DNA of 64,000 bases from Acanthaster planci (lineage: Eukaryota; Echinodermata; Asteroidea; Valvatida; Acanthasteridae): contig NW_019091373.1 in the NCBI RefSeq assembly GCF_001949145.1, positions 1,429,566 to 1,493,565 of the forward strand. Direction: 5' to 3'. A program made the translations under genes and the position numbers. Below, piece by piece: positions 24,666 to 35,955 of this stretch; the first letter of the stretch is position 1; each line of letters opens with the position of its first letter. Under the pieces are notes generated by a model that had not been told where the DNA came from, did no database searches, and saw only the letters and a program-made list of their open reading frames with translations.

Positions 24666-27600
24666 CTTTAGGGACACCAAAAAAATACATCNNNNNNNNN
24701 NNNNNNNNNNNNNNNNNNNNNNNNNNNNNNNNNNNNNNNNNNNNNNNNNNNNNNNNNNNNNNNNNNNNNNNNNNNNNNNNNNNNNNNNNNNNNNNNNNNN
24801 NNNNNNNNNNNNNNNNNNNNNNNNNNNNNNNNNNGACACCAGAAACCTTGAATCAATCACGTCTGGCTCTTTACACTCATGAATACCTTAACCACTGTGA
24901 CTCACTAAAGACTTTTATTAACCTGTTCATACGTTTAAAGGATAGATGCAAGGGCAAGTTTGAACGATCATTCAACCAATGAACAACAGCATTAATACAG
25001 TCTTGTTCGATATGGCTTGGACAAAAAAGGATTAAATGGTTTTGTTTCACTGTTATCCAGTTAATCGATATAAAGTAATAGTGTATGAAATGTAGGAAAT
25101 AAAATACTAGATTAATAGATGGTTAATAGCACTATATGAAAATACTTCATGATCAGGTCTAGTTTTTGACGCGCTGTGAGGGTTACTGTATCGGATAGAT
25201 TTATCCAACGGCTATTTCCCTTCACGCCCACAGATTTTTTAATGTGACACACCAGGAAAATCCCTTCGGATAAAAACGTTGGTGCCTGTGTTTCAATACG
25301 GCAAGAGAGGGCAGTTTTCGTATCTGGCCGTCTTTAACCTTTTTGCAAGTTCGGGCGACTGGTCATCAGGATATAATTTGTGCACAGGTTGCTAGGGCCC
25401 AACTAGTGCTCCACGAATGGTCGTTCCCCGAACTAGCCCTAAGACTTCACCTGACGGCATTTGGTGCATCTTTGAGGGAAACGCCGCAGACAATAACTTC
25501 CACTTATGAAGCCGAAATAGCTCCTCAGGGATTCGACAAAAATAGCCGGTTATCTCTTACACTTACATCTTCATGATGTATCTAATGAAGTCTGGATGTA
25601 GTATTCTGATATCTTGAGTTGCTACTTTGATCTTCGGCTCCAGGCCTCGTACGACAGAGGTGATGTATTTGTAGTCGTTGTCCCGGCAAGGTACAAATAC
25701 ATAAATTAATCCCTACGTTGTGAAAACGAAGCGGAAGCAAGGTCAACTTTTGAATCACATGAAAAATTGAATCGAAAAGCCACTGACGATTGAGCTATTG
25801 AACAGCTAACATTACCTCGCATAATGACACCTGACTATTTAGTTTTCAATGGACGAATTCCCACTTTGTCACCACTGTGGCCGTCAGATGCCTAATAAGC
25901 ACATCTATTGTTCTGATTCGGCAGCAAGGAATGAATGAACAGTTTATTATTGTTTTGCCTTTGATGATTATTTGCGGCACAAAAGCACGCCCTCTTCTGA
26001 CCACAGCAGTCTTATAATTACACCCGGCACTGTTATACTTATAATTATAATGTATAATTATTTAGTGTTTTATGTAACAGCAATGTTGTTGCCAACAGCC
26101 CAGTATCGATACGATATGGGAGTGGCTATTTAAGGTTGCAAAACACATAGACCCTCAAGTACGGTACAGCTTGGTGAACCAAACCACGATTTGCATGTCA
26201 TCAAGTTCTTTGCTTTTACGGGTTTTCTGAAAACGGAAGGTTGGAAATCGTGGACAGACCAACATGGTTGTAGTTTTGTGCACGTGAATGAAACTGGGCC
26301 CTTCGAGTGATTTGTTTATCGCATTTGAGGCATGATTCTTTTCAAATGGGGCCGGACGACGGGGCTAGCCTACATTTAGGTTTTACGGTTGCTTATCTTT
26401 GGATTATGGTTTTCTATCCCCAAAGCGATCCAGTTACCTACAAAAATTGAATACAGACTGAAAGATGGGGGAGTGCAGTCAAATATGTCCCGAAAGGCTT
26501 GAAGAGTTGCAACTCTAGTTGTGCAGAAGTGGCTAGGTTCGCTCGGACAGGGAGGCGTGGCTCGAAAGGGTAACACAAGAACTCTATGGCAGCGATTAAA
26601 TTGATGTGCAGGATAGTTTAATGAAGAAAACCGTCTGTGTATGATACCCAGATAATCAGAAAAAAAGGGTTGGTGACTGGCAATTGATCAGAATACCGTA
26701 GCAATCTTAGGGAAACTAGGATTAAGTAAATGAAGGGGTGGAACTCAAACCAGTGGTGAAATCTTGGAAATATGTGGAACAGGAAACCGGATGGTGAAAT
26801 TGTCAGTAATGCACGGTAAGGGCAAAATTCAAAAGTATTCTGGTTGGTTAACCAAATTTCAAAACGAAATGTATGGCGCCAAAACGAGCAAACTATTCAG
26901 GGTGCCCTACTGACTACTGCGCGGTCATCCGACAGTACAGTGAGGGACTTTCTTACACTACCGAGGTTGACTTTTGGAAGAGGGTGTTTTTCACTCTAGA
27001 CTGTAACAATGTAATACAGGTCTGCCATACCAATATACAATCAAACCGTTTTGTCTAGTTCCCTTTGTAACCAGAACACTGATATTTTGTATCAACCTAT
27101 TTCATAGTTACAGAAATGGTACGCCTTTTCACACAATTATTTGCAGGGGAGAAATCCACGATGGCCGCACCGTACAATATACTTCTTACTTTGTCAGCAG
27201 GAACGTCAACCACGCTGGTGTTGCGTAGAGATCGATCGAAGAAAAAGTAATGCGTCGCCCGCTGGCCAACATCCTTTTCATGGTGTCTTCTCACAGCTTT
27301 GTTAACGCTGATTTTGAATTGAAAAAAAAAAGGTTTTGTGATAAAAATACAAATATAGGCATGTTTCCTGATTGTAATGGAACTAATCACGTTACGTAGG
27401 CCTACTGCTAAAAGTCAAGGTAATTTCTTCAGTAGCTTCAGTTTATATGAACATTTCATTCACTGAATACGGAACGAAAAATTGTGCTCAACGTTTAAAC
27501 TGCACCAAACGCTAGTACCGGAACCACGTGCACCTGGCAGGTGTCTCACGATAGGTTGTCTACCTTAGTGCCCAGAGCCGAACGGTAACGGATGGAGTTG

Positions 27601-30600
27601 GCAGAAAGTGACGTACTGTACTGTATTTAGCATTCACGCACCAGGGCAGAAACCAGCTTACATATCTTATCTTGCTGACTTCAGCCAAAAAACAAACAAA
27701 ACGTACAAAAATAAAACGCCAAGATTCAGAATGGGTATATGCGCTGTGCCTTGAAAATCGCTCAGGTTTCCAAACAGCAGTTTATAGGCTATCCCTACTG
27801 GATTGCCCGCTCATGGTGACAAGTTCCGCAGGGACCCACGTTATTTCATATTCTATTTGCAGCGTGAATTTCCGTCACCGCTCTTCTGCAAAGCCACAGT
27901 CATCCCTGAAACTTTTTCGCTTTCTGCACAAAGTCATGGTTCCAATCTACCTTGGCACGTGTGATAGATAGTATGAGCATGTCGTAATCGCAAATCTGCC
28001 AGTGACGCCTGGGCGACATAAACCGACGCAAGGACTTGTAGGTTGCAGAAAAATGCAAGGGGCAAAAACAGATTCTGTCACGCATGTTATTCCCTGAAAT
28101 GAAAACACTGACCGGAAGACCATGTGATGGTTGTCAATCTCTTCACCCTTTTTAGATCCGTTGAGTACACCCCCGTTGCAGACGACTGCACAGGACAGAC
28201 ATTCCGGCCGGGGTTTGTCCTTTGAGAATTCGAATATGGAGCTCTTGGCCGGGAATAGCTTGAGCGTTGCTAGCACATCTAATAATAGAGAAAACGAGTT
28301 ATGAAAAGTGATCTGGTGATGCATTAATCATCGAATTTTCATCGTGATTCACGGCTTTGAAAGTTCCAAAGACAACGACTGCTCACTGTTTTGCCAGTTT
28401 TGTATTTAACGTCGCCGGTACCAGCTGGGTAATCACTATAATTTTTGTTTGAAGTTTCCGTTTTTACAAGCTTTAGACTTTGTGACACTGTCCTCAAGTC
28501 TACAGGAGCCTGGAGGTAAAAGGTAAATGTCCCCTTACAGATTCTTGTATATAACTAATCCGACCGTCCGTAATGCTCATTTTCTTGAGCAAATCCAGTG
28601 AATTTGAAACGTACCTTTAAAGCTGAACTTTCTCTTGTTTTTGTAACCGAACGGCATGTAAAACGGAGCCAACCGTAGGTACTCAGACTTGTTTAAGAGT
28701 TCGCTGTTCATCAACAAATGGAGCTCTGGGTGGAATATGGTCGGGCCCCGCCTATTATGAGACATTCTCTGTGCGACCGAGGTCGAGCATTTCTACCAAA
28801 AAATTACAAACAATTACCGGTAACATTTAAGCGAGTGCAGCAACACAAAGGTAAACTTCCAAACTTTCAGAGCTTTGACAAGGAAATACAGCAGTTCCCA
28901 GTGGCAAATAGGCCTATTATCTGTAATTTTGGTTTCAGAAACGGTTAATCTTCTAAAACACAGCCAATTTCTGTCTGTGTCATCCCTTGCAAAGTGGGTT
29001 AACATGTGAATCAGTTAATAATTGATGTTTCTGAAAGTGGAAGGATGCACGTTCATTTTATTGAGTTATTTTAGGACATATTTAGGCAAAGACTACAGAA
29101 AATAAAGAGGATGAAATCGAAGCGACTAAGTAGAAAAACTAACGGTATCGCATTGTTTCCAGGTCAGCAAAATTGAGGGAGTGAAGAATTACGTCCAAAA
29201 TTACTTGGCTCTGGCCGAGAAAAACACGTTCGCTTAAAGCCACAGGTTAGCAGCTGCAATATATGGTGTGTGTTTCATTGCCTACCGTGGCGAAGGAAAT
29301 CGGACACAGCCTGTAAAAACAACACGGTTATGGGATCGATTCAGCTGTCCTGAGCTTCAGTTCGGTTTTGTCGTTTTGACTTAATTAGCTTTGTTATAAA
29401 GACAGCAACGGCTATTTTAGAAATGATCTCTGACTTTTTTAAGTGTTTGGAATCCATAAGGTTTAGTATGAACCTTAGCTTGACCAAGAGAGGGCGCAGC
29501 GGAGGCTCCGCTGGTGGTATTGCTCATCGCTGGTTCACGAACGACTATAAGACGCAAGCCTTGCAACCGCATCGCTACCGACAAATAACCATCCCCATAA
29601 CGTGGCTCTTTCAGCTGACGTGGGGGTGCTCCTGCTCAAGGTGGATAGGAAAGTAAACTCATTTCTGTCAAGATAGATGTTTTATTTCATTTTTTCCCCG
29701 CGAACTCCCTACAGACCTCTAGCCTGGGGAAGCCATGTTGCGTTTGGACCATTGAAACCAATGTAACAAACTGGGGATAAAATAGTCTGTTCGCTTTTAT
29801 CAATATGTGAAATTGTATAACTATTGCCAATGGGTTTACGGGGCACAAGATAAACATGGCAATATCACAATATAATGTATGTACAATGAACTCAAGGCAT
29901 CCTATTGATTAGTCTTGGCCCAAGACGTCTGATCGATAGTTGTTTTATTTCTGTTGAAGAGTGCCCTCGAACAACTAGTTAGTGCGAGCTGGCGCACAGT
30001 CTAACTATGAGTCGTTGGGGCGCACTATGCACGGTGTCCGCTATCAAGCACTAACACCTTGAAACCAAGACTACCTATTGGTAGGCGTACTCGTAACTGA
30101 ATTAAGATGGCATGTTGCTTCGTCTTACCGATGGAACATAGACTGGGCTTTTTCGGAAAGCAAGTTCCCGTCCTTTTCCTCCTTTGAAGGTCACGAAACC
30201 TTCAGAACCGTGGACTGTTTCCCAGAAGAAACGATTAGCGTAACGGTTGACATCCCAGGTTCTTGGGGAAAAAAATCATAAAGCCAACTGTCAAAGGGAA
30301 CAGTGGTGGAATGGTTTTCGGGGGGGGGGCAGTTGTGAGACTATCTCGCATAAATCATTAATAGGCCGATCCATTAAGCCCCATCCCATTATAGGACCTT
30401 CAAAAAGTGTGTGGGGGATGCCCCCAAGTCGACAAAGTCGGGGAAGGGGCGCTGCCTGCCGCTTCCGCCACCAGTGGTCAAATGTTTACAACGGATGTAA
30501 TTCGACGGTCGGCGACCGAGGTCAGATGTGGTTCTAAACAGATGAGTTTATAGATGCATACAGGGAGGACGAGCATCGGGGACACGATGCCATTTTTTAG

Positions 30601-32642
30601 GAATTGAAAGAGCCAATAGGCCCTACTTTAGACACGTTACAAGCATCGTCCTTGGAGGGGAAGGATGAAAACAAACGGGTGATCATCTCAGAAAAAATAC
30701 TACCCCACCCATCTAAAGACTCAAAACCCGCTTAACCTGGAGTTCGGGTTTAACTCTTGATAAAATCCAGGCAACTGGAGAAAGGAACTTAAGTTGCCAC
30801 TCACGGATTGACCGGCTCGGTCGATGTCGTTGCAGCGGTTGTGTGCTCCCAGCTCCCCTTTAGGCAGTGAGAACCGAGCATGGAACACAGAGAACTCATC
30901 AGTCTGTCGAATAGAATTGTATTACAATGCGTTACGTATTAGAAACCATTCAAATGAACGGTACATGTATCGGCTTCCTATACGGGAATATACCATAGGG
31001 GGCCAAAACCATTTGTTTTTCAAAGCGCTTGCACGCTGCGGCGAGCAAGATATTATTTTGTTCAACAGATAACTCGATTGAACTTTCAACATGCTTGGCT
31101 TTAGCCCTTCTGCACTTCTATATTTTGAGACAGAAGTGCTAAACTAAATAGTTGTTTCATAACATATAATAGAAAAAAAAATGGCTGCTAACAGACGCCG
31201 TTTTTTTTTCGCTACCTGATTTTGAAGTTGTAAACGCAATAGTAAGTCTGATAACGCCGCAAACCATCAAGTAAAATGCAAAAGAGCCAAATATTGCAGT
31301 ACCTCAATTTAATTTAAACGCTTCAGGCCCACTGGTTTCGGAGACGAGGCCTGAGACAGAGACGAAGTTGAGTACTGGAAAACGGCCAGATCTTCCTCAA
31401 AAGCAATTATGACCACTGTGTTACACAATATGAGCGATTTACTGAATAGAGACAGTAGGTACCTGCCAGTCATGACCGGGAGGGGGGTAATTATTCAATA
31501 GACCATCCGCCATGTTAAAATGTGGGGATGTATACCCCCACCAGCGATTTACGTCCATGTTTTTCTCTCTTTATTTTGCACGCATTTTGTAGGCAGGTTA
31601 TTCAAATTATTATAAGAACATTTCTACCCACTCATTACGTCAGTCGCCGTTTCCAAAGTCCATGATGAAATAATCCTAACATGAATGCAATTACGGCACT
31701 ATGCACGGATGGCATTCTAGTTCCATCGGGTTTTGAGTGTATATCGAAAGATATGCCTTTCGGACATTTTGTCCCAATAAACTCAAACACTCATGATTAT
31801 TTCACACAATCGACGGTCAACAGTGCAGTGTTATATTTTGTTAATCACAGAAAAGATATGGTGAAAGGACGAAACGATTTCCTTCAGATATCAGTCCTCG
31901 GTAGTATAGTGGTTAGTACGTTACTACGGTACGTGTATTTGCTCCTGACCCCAAACCTGGATACTCAATGAACTATGAAATACGCTGTGTGTGCTGTCAA
32001 TCTGTGATTATACCCAGTCGGATGACTCTTCCGAACAGAGCATGTCATGATGCCCTATCCAATCACAACCCCGACCATGGGTCTCCTTGTACGGCAGAAT
32101 AAAATACCGGTTCACTCCTTACATCCCCGTACATTTGACCACATAACAGCGTCTAAAAAGACCTGAGAATAAAAATATTGCACAAAATGTCTACTTGTTG
32201 ATAAACGGAGTGTCCTGCCAAAAAAACCAACAGTTACAAAAAACTGTCACAGTGTTAAGCCACGTTAAATCAGGCACATAGATTTCATACCATAAAATGC
32301 GCCAGGGCTTAAGCTTCATTTTGGCACCAATTGTAAGTTGATTCCTTTTTGCTTGACTGGCCAACCAATTTTGTATTTTGTCCGAGTTGATGGAAAACAA
32401 CAATTGCCATATCTCCTCACGCAACACTCGCATACACGTACTCACCTTCTGTTCTTAACCCTCTCAAGTGTTACTATTAATTCATAGTTGAATGGACTGG
32501 TAGCATTCAGGTATAACGTGACAGCCAGGAAAAGGATGACTACAGCCGCTATCAGCCTGATGATGAGGCGATCACTGCACCGTGACGCCAACGGTGCTAA
32601 TCGAGCGCTACAGCTGTCGGAAACAAGGTAACGGCGGTTCAT
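24392..32642 (-). CDS. ST6GalNAc-type alpha-2,6-sialyltransferase (6 exons, 345 aa)
   Basis: The exons in transcript order are 32642-32446, 28751-28615, 28278-28113, 27307-27190, 25712-25567 and 24665-24392. All splice phases match, giving exactly 346 codons with the stop. Such GT29 enzymes sit in the Golgi membrane and move sialic acid from CMP-Neu5Ac to glycans. Residues 1-29 are a basic tail, about 30-45 a signal anchor, and 46 an N-glycosylation site. The L motif spans about 138-167 (CAVVCNGGVLNGSKKG, then VFR), motif S about 265-289 (RPTTGTLMLMTALHSGCDQV), motif III is YYYD (298-301), and VS is H314-x4-E319. C141 and C281 are the expected disulfide pair. The DFIRY and FRPTTG regions resemble ST6GALNAC1/2 most. 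An oddity is Cys145 where the family has Gly (VVGNGG). The family is firm, the exact subfamily and acceptor less so. Confidence 0.92.
24666..25566 (-). other. Sialyltransferase intron with assembly gap
   Basis: Contains N at 24692-24834. The rest shows no coding similarity. Confidence 0.8.
25567..25712 (-). CDS. Sialyltransferase exon 5
   Basis: Acceptor GTAG at 25714-25713, donor gtaagt at 25566-25561. It encodes GLIYVFVPCRDNDYKYITS to ILHPDFIRYIMK. LHPDFIRY is a typical stretch of ST6GalNAc-I/II-like enzymes. Confidence 0.9.
25713..28112 (-). other. Sialyltransferase introns 3 and 4
   Basis: Apart from exon 4 (27190-27307) nothing recognisable is seen here. A stretch GAACCAAACCACGATTTGC near 26176 resembles the end of the MITE at 12953. 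Confidence 0.5.
27190..27307 (-). CDS. Sialyltransferase exon 4
   Basis: Acceptor ATCAG after a T-rich tract, donor gtaag at 27189. It encodes VNKAVRRHHEKDVGQRATHY and ends at PADK. EKDVGQRATHY corresponds to the family's EKDVGxRT segment after the L motif. Confidence 0.9.
28113..28278 (-). CDS. Sialyltransferase exon 3 (L motif)
   Basis: Acceptor ATTAG (28280-28279), donor gtcagt (28112-28107). It contains CLSCAVVCNGGVLNGSKKG and DNHHMVFR, the CMP-sialic acid-binding L motif. The codon at residue 145 reads TGC (Cys) where GGC (Gly) is expected. Confidence 0.93.
28615..28751 (-). CDS. Sialyltransferase exon 2
   Basis: Acceptor ATAATAG (weak pyrimidine tract), donor gtacgt (28614-28609). It encodes GPTIFHPELHLLMN and SEYLRLAPFYMPFGYK. 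The LRLAPFYMPFGY stretch fits the LERLxPPFGF region of ST6GalNAc enzymes. Phases agree with exons 1 and 3. Confidence 0.82.
29910..30073 (+). mobile_element. hAT-like MITE, copy 1
   Basis: Ends TAGTCTTGG and CCAAGACTA are inverted. Flanks CCTATTGA and CCTATTGG form a near-perfect 8-bp target-site duplication. The interior matches the reverse complement of 38518-38691 throughout. Confidence 0.85.
31191..31387. repeat. Dispersed repeat, copy 2
   Basis: Same orientation as and diverged from 15101-15300. It lies in intron 1 of the sialyltransferase gene. Confidence 0.7.
31895..31919 (+). pseudogene. tRNA-Asp 5' fragment
   Basis: The 25 bases closely match the 5' end of eukaryotic tRNA-Asp (acceptor strand, D arm with AGTATAGTGGTTAGTA). 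The match stops at the border of the duplicated block. Confidence 0.65.
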
Positions 32643-32800
32643 CTCAGACGAAGAAAGGCAGTAATGGTCTTTGGTACACGGTCGAACGACTGAATTCAGA
32701 TTCTGTTTGAAATCACACTAGCGGGCTTGCGCGATGGTGATATTATGATTGAAGTTTAGTGAATCTAATTTTAGGCAATGTGCAGCGTTCACCGACCAGC
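31919..32800. repeat. Duplicated block, copy 1 (contains sialyltransferase exon 1)
   Basis: About 880 bp aligned with 35068-35955 in the same orientation. The copies are identical across the coding exon and differ by scattered substitutions and small indels elsewhere, for example a 14-bp stretch (near 32009-32022) absent from copy 2. Confidence 0.92.
32446..32642 (-). CDS. Sialyltransferase first coding exon, copy 1 (signal anchor)
   Basis: ATG at 32642-32640, donor gtgagt (32445-32440), ending with two bases of a codon as exon 2 requires. It encodes a 29-residue tail with many Arg/Ser, the hydrophobic LIAAVVILFLAVTLYL and an N-A-T glycosylation site, the classic layout of a Golgi glycosyltransferase start. 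Confidence 0.75.
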
Positions 32801-35067
32801 TCCATCCTCACTCTGCAAACTAATAATGTAGGGATCTGGGAATTCCCCATCTAATTTAGCGAATTGTGTGAGCTTTGGACCTTGTGCACGCCTTCAAGGC
32901 GTGATTGGGCCCACGTGGATATCGGGTGCACAGCATGTACATGTACAGTTAAGTATTTTCTGTAGGTCTTGCCTGTCGGCCGGAAGTGGCCTATAATATG
33001 ATACTTTTTGGCGGCACTGAAGTTGGGCGGGTTCCCGAGGTTTTTTCAGGAGAGCGGGGAGTGCTGTGCGAGACGACTGGGTGGATGGATGTTGTGATGG
33101 CTCGGCCGGGAATCACGTAGATTAGCACCAATTTAATTGTCCAAGCAGTTGTGATTATAAAAGAAATCCAGTCCGCTTGAACACCCAAGTCTTTCGGTGC
33201 CTGCTGAACTTTCTTTTTGCCTGCCTGGCCTCCAATTCCCCCTTCAGTGGCGGACGGACCGCCGCCCCCGAGCGATCGGCCAGGGGCCGGACCACTACAA
33301 AAATGGCGTCGTAGACAGGATGGAGGCTACTGTTTTGGCAGGCATGTGTGCTTCATGTCCGACCCTGCCTGATGTCTTGGACCGTTACTGTGGCTTGGTG
33401 GTGAGGCTGCACGATTTTCACCATGGAGGTTCTTGAGTCCGAGTCGTCAGTCCCTGATGTCCATGTGGTTACGGTCGCTTCGGTGTTGCACCGCTGCGGA
33501 CGGGAAGGAGACACGAGGCTGTACCGTCCTGTGAGTTTTCGGGTCTTTGCCGTTTGCAGTTCGCGGCGATCAAGCCCAGCTAAGTTGAACTTCAAGCTAA
33601 ATATTGGACTGGAACACCCCAGGAAGCCGGAATCTGTAGCACTGGTCAGGAACCAGGTGATTCCCCTTCTGATGGAGTTGTCGTCTATAACACTCAAGTT
33701 CGAACTCATAAATATTGTAGTTCTTGTTAAGCTGTGCACGAGTACTTATTTAGCCTACAACTGTTATTAGTTTAAAGGAAAATTCCGTCTTACTTGTTAT
33801 TTGTAAATTTCAAGATAAGCTTTGTGACAATGTCATGATTTATTCCTTGTATTTTGGGGAAGATTTGTGAAGTTTTTCGATGTGCTATTTATGTAAGCCT
33901 AGGGATTTTGCTTTTATTGCTTCTTATTTTTGCCACATGTGTGAGTGGCGTATGTTGAGCACATTTTTTAGAAGTGCCTGAATGTCATAGTCGCACTTAA
34001 TTTCCCCATTTCTTGTCATGGCGGTTTGCATTTTACACTCCAGTACTGTGCTTGCCTTATCGGCTTATATTTATAGAATAAGGTCCTTGTGTGAGTAGGC
34101 TATGTACTATCAGTGTGTACAGTATGTTATCATGTATTCCCTTATTGACAGCCTTGTTTGTTTGGTCATTGTACCCTGTATGTGAAGTTTGACTTCACCT
34201 TTGTAATCATGGCTGCACTCACAGTGCTTAAAGATGCACTTGCCATTCGTAATGACTTTAACTTTGATATCTGTCCTTGGTAATAAAGTGGTTGGTATCT
34301 CGGGAGACCGGGATTCGATTCCCCGCCTGAGACCACTTCCCCTCCCACCCCAAAATCAGCTAGTCATTGTAAAAACTGACACATCTACTGTGAAAGGATG
34401 AAATTAAACTCAACTCTAGCATTTCAGTCTGTAACCCAAGGGACTGGGGTCATTCCCTGCTGGGGGGAAACGTTTTCAATGGTGTTTCAAGTATATCAAC
34501 AGCCTGATAATATTTAGGCGATAAGAGCCGGCTTTATTTTGGGCCATCTCAAAGCCAAGGATGGATTTTTAAACAGTTTTTTCCCAGTCATGTAAAGAAA
34601 TGCCTAATCAGTATCAGCACAATCCGGCATTTGGTTTTGTTGTTACTGTCATTTGAAGTTCAAATCCACACGCGTGCCAGCGCAGTCCGCGTGCATTGAA
34701 CATGGCACACAGTGGGAAAAGTTTTGGCTGATCTGCCCGGTTCAAATTGTCGCTGCTGGAGAACAGCATGTTCAGTTGTCACAAGATTTACGTCAAAGTG
34801 ACCGCAAAGAGGTACCAGAAAACCTCTAAACTCTCGGCACGTGAAACACGAGCACTGATGTGGGGGAAAATGTCTGGAAGAGTCAGATTCCATCTCCGGC
34901 TCTATTATGGCTAAACACGGGATGATCACAAACTAAAATTGTCTTGCAGTGTCGACATCTTACCAGCAATAACAGTGGCGTATCCAACCCCCGTTAGGGA
35001 TTAAAGGCGCTAACATTCAAGAGACGGTGAAATATCACCTTTCTTTTGGGGGGAGGGGCTTGGTGGG
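32801..35067. other. Spacer between the duplicated blocks
   Basis: Unique sequence with a CpG-richer part around 33190-33600 and a tRNA-Asp-like pseudogene at 34274-34331. Open frames in the GC-rich part overlap on both strands and resemble no family I know. Confidence 0.5.
34274..34331 (+). pseudogene. tRNA-Asp-like pseudogene lacking the anticodon arm
   Basis: TCCTTGGTAATAAAGTGG at the 5' side and GAGACCGGGATTCGATTCCC at the 3' side match tRNA-Asp, but about 17 bases of the anticodon stem-loop are missing. Box B is intact. Confidence 0.65.
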
Positions 35068-35955
35068 AGTACTACGGTACATGTATTTGCTCCTGACCCC
35101 AAACCTGGATACTCAATGAACTATGAAATACGCTGTGTGTGTTGTCAATGATGACTCTTCCGAACAGAGCATGTCATGATGCCCTATCCAATCAGACCCC
35201 CGTCCATGGGTCTCTTTGTGCGGCAGAATAAAATACCGGTTCACTCCTTATATCCCCGTACATTTGACCACATAACAGCGTCTAAAAAGACCTAAGAATG
35301 AAAATATTGCACAAAATGTCTACTTGTTGATAAACGGGGTGTCCTGCCAAAAAAACGCAACAGTTACAAAAAACTGTCACAGTGTTAAGCCACGTTAAAT
35401 TAGGCACATAAATTTCATACCATAAAATGCGCCAGGGCTTAAGCTTCATTTTGGCACCAATTGTATTAAGTTGATTCCTTTCTGCTTGACTGGCCAACCA
35501 ATTTTGTATTTTGTCCGAGTTGATGGAAAACAACAATTGCCATATCTCCTCACGCAACACTCGCATACACGTACTCACCTTCTGTTCTTAACCCTCTCAA
35601 GTGTTACTATTAATTCATAGTTGAATGGACTGGTAGCATTCAGGTATAACGTGACAGCCAGGAAAAGGATGACTACAGCCGCTATCAGCCTGATGATGAG
35701 GCGATCACTGCACCGTGACGCCAACGGTGCTAATCGAGCGCTACAGCTGTCGGAAACAAGGTAACGGCGGTTCATCTCAGAGGAAGAAACGCAGCAATGG
35801 TCTCTGGTAGTGGTACACGGTCGAACGACTGAATTTCAGATTCTGTTCGAAATCACACTAGCAGGCTTGCGCGATGGTGATATTATAACTGAGTTTAGTG
35901 AAGCCAATTTCAGGCAATGTGCAGCGTTCACCGAGCAGCTCCATCCCGACTCCGC
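35068..35955. repeat. Duplicated block, copy 2
   Basis: Direct copy of 31919-32800 about 3.1 kb away. Homology begins at ACTACGGTAC and ends near an (AAT)n stretch. Confidence 0.92.
35579..35775 (-). CDS. Sialyltransferase first coding exon, copy 2 (duplicate)
   Basis: Identical in every base to 32446-32642, with the same donor gtgagt, although the flanks differ by substitutions and indels. It could be an alternative first exon of the same gene, the remnant of a partial duplication, or a haplotype placed twice. A splice from this copy would skip copy 1 but remain in phase. Confidence 0.6.

Larger units (their letters stand above)
28752..32445 (-). other. Sialyltransferase intron 1 with repeats
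   Basis: No exon was recognised. It contains the hAT-like MITE copy 1 (29910-30073), the dispersed repeat at 31191-31387, a tRNA-Asp fragment (31895-31919) and the start of the duplicated block at about 31919. Confidence 0.6.

Noticed and set aside
31895-31960. Functional tRNA-Asp gene
   Set aside because: Only the 5' 25 bases match; the anticodon arm and the 3' half are absent.
32191-32445. 84-codon minus-strand frame directly after sialyltransferase exon 1, repeated at 35282-35578
   Set aside because: It begins inside the donor site and lies in the intron. The second copy differs by indels that change the frame, so it is not under coding constraint. Its recurrence comes from the block duplication.
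33353-33770. Overlapping 115-128 codon frames on both strands between the duplicated exons
   Set aside because: The region is GC-richer, which lengthens open frames by chance. No recognisable motif, signal or splice support.
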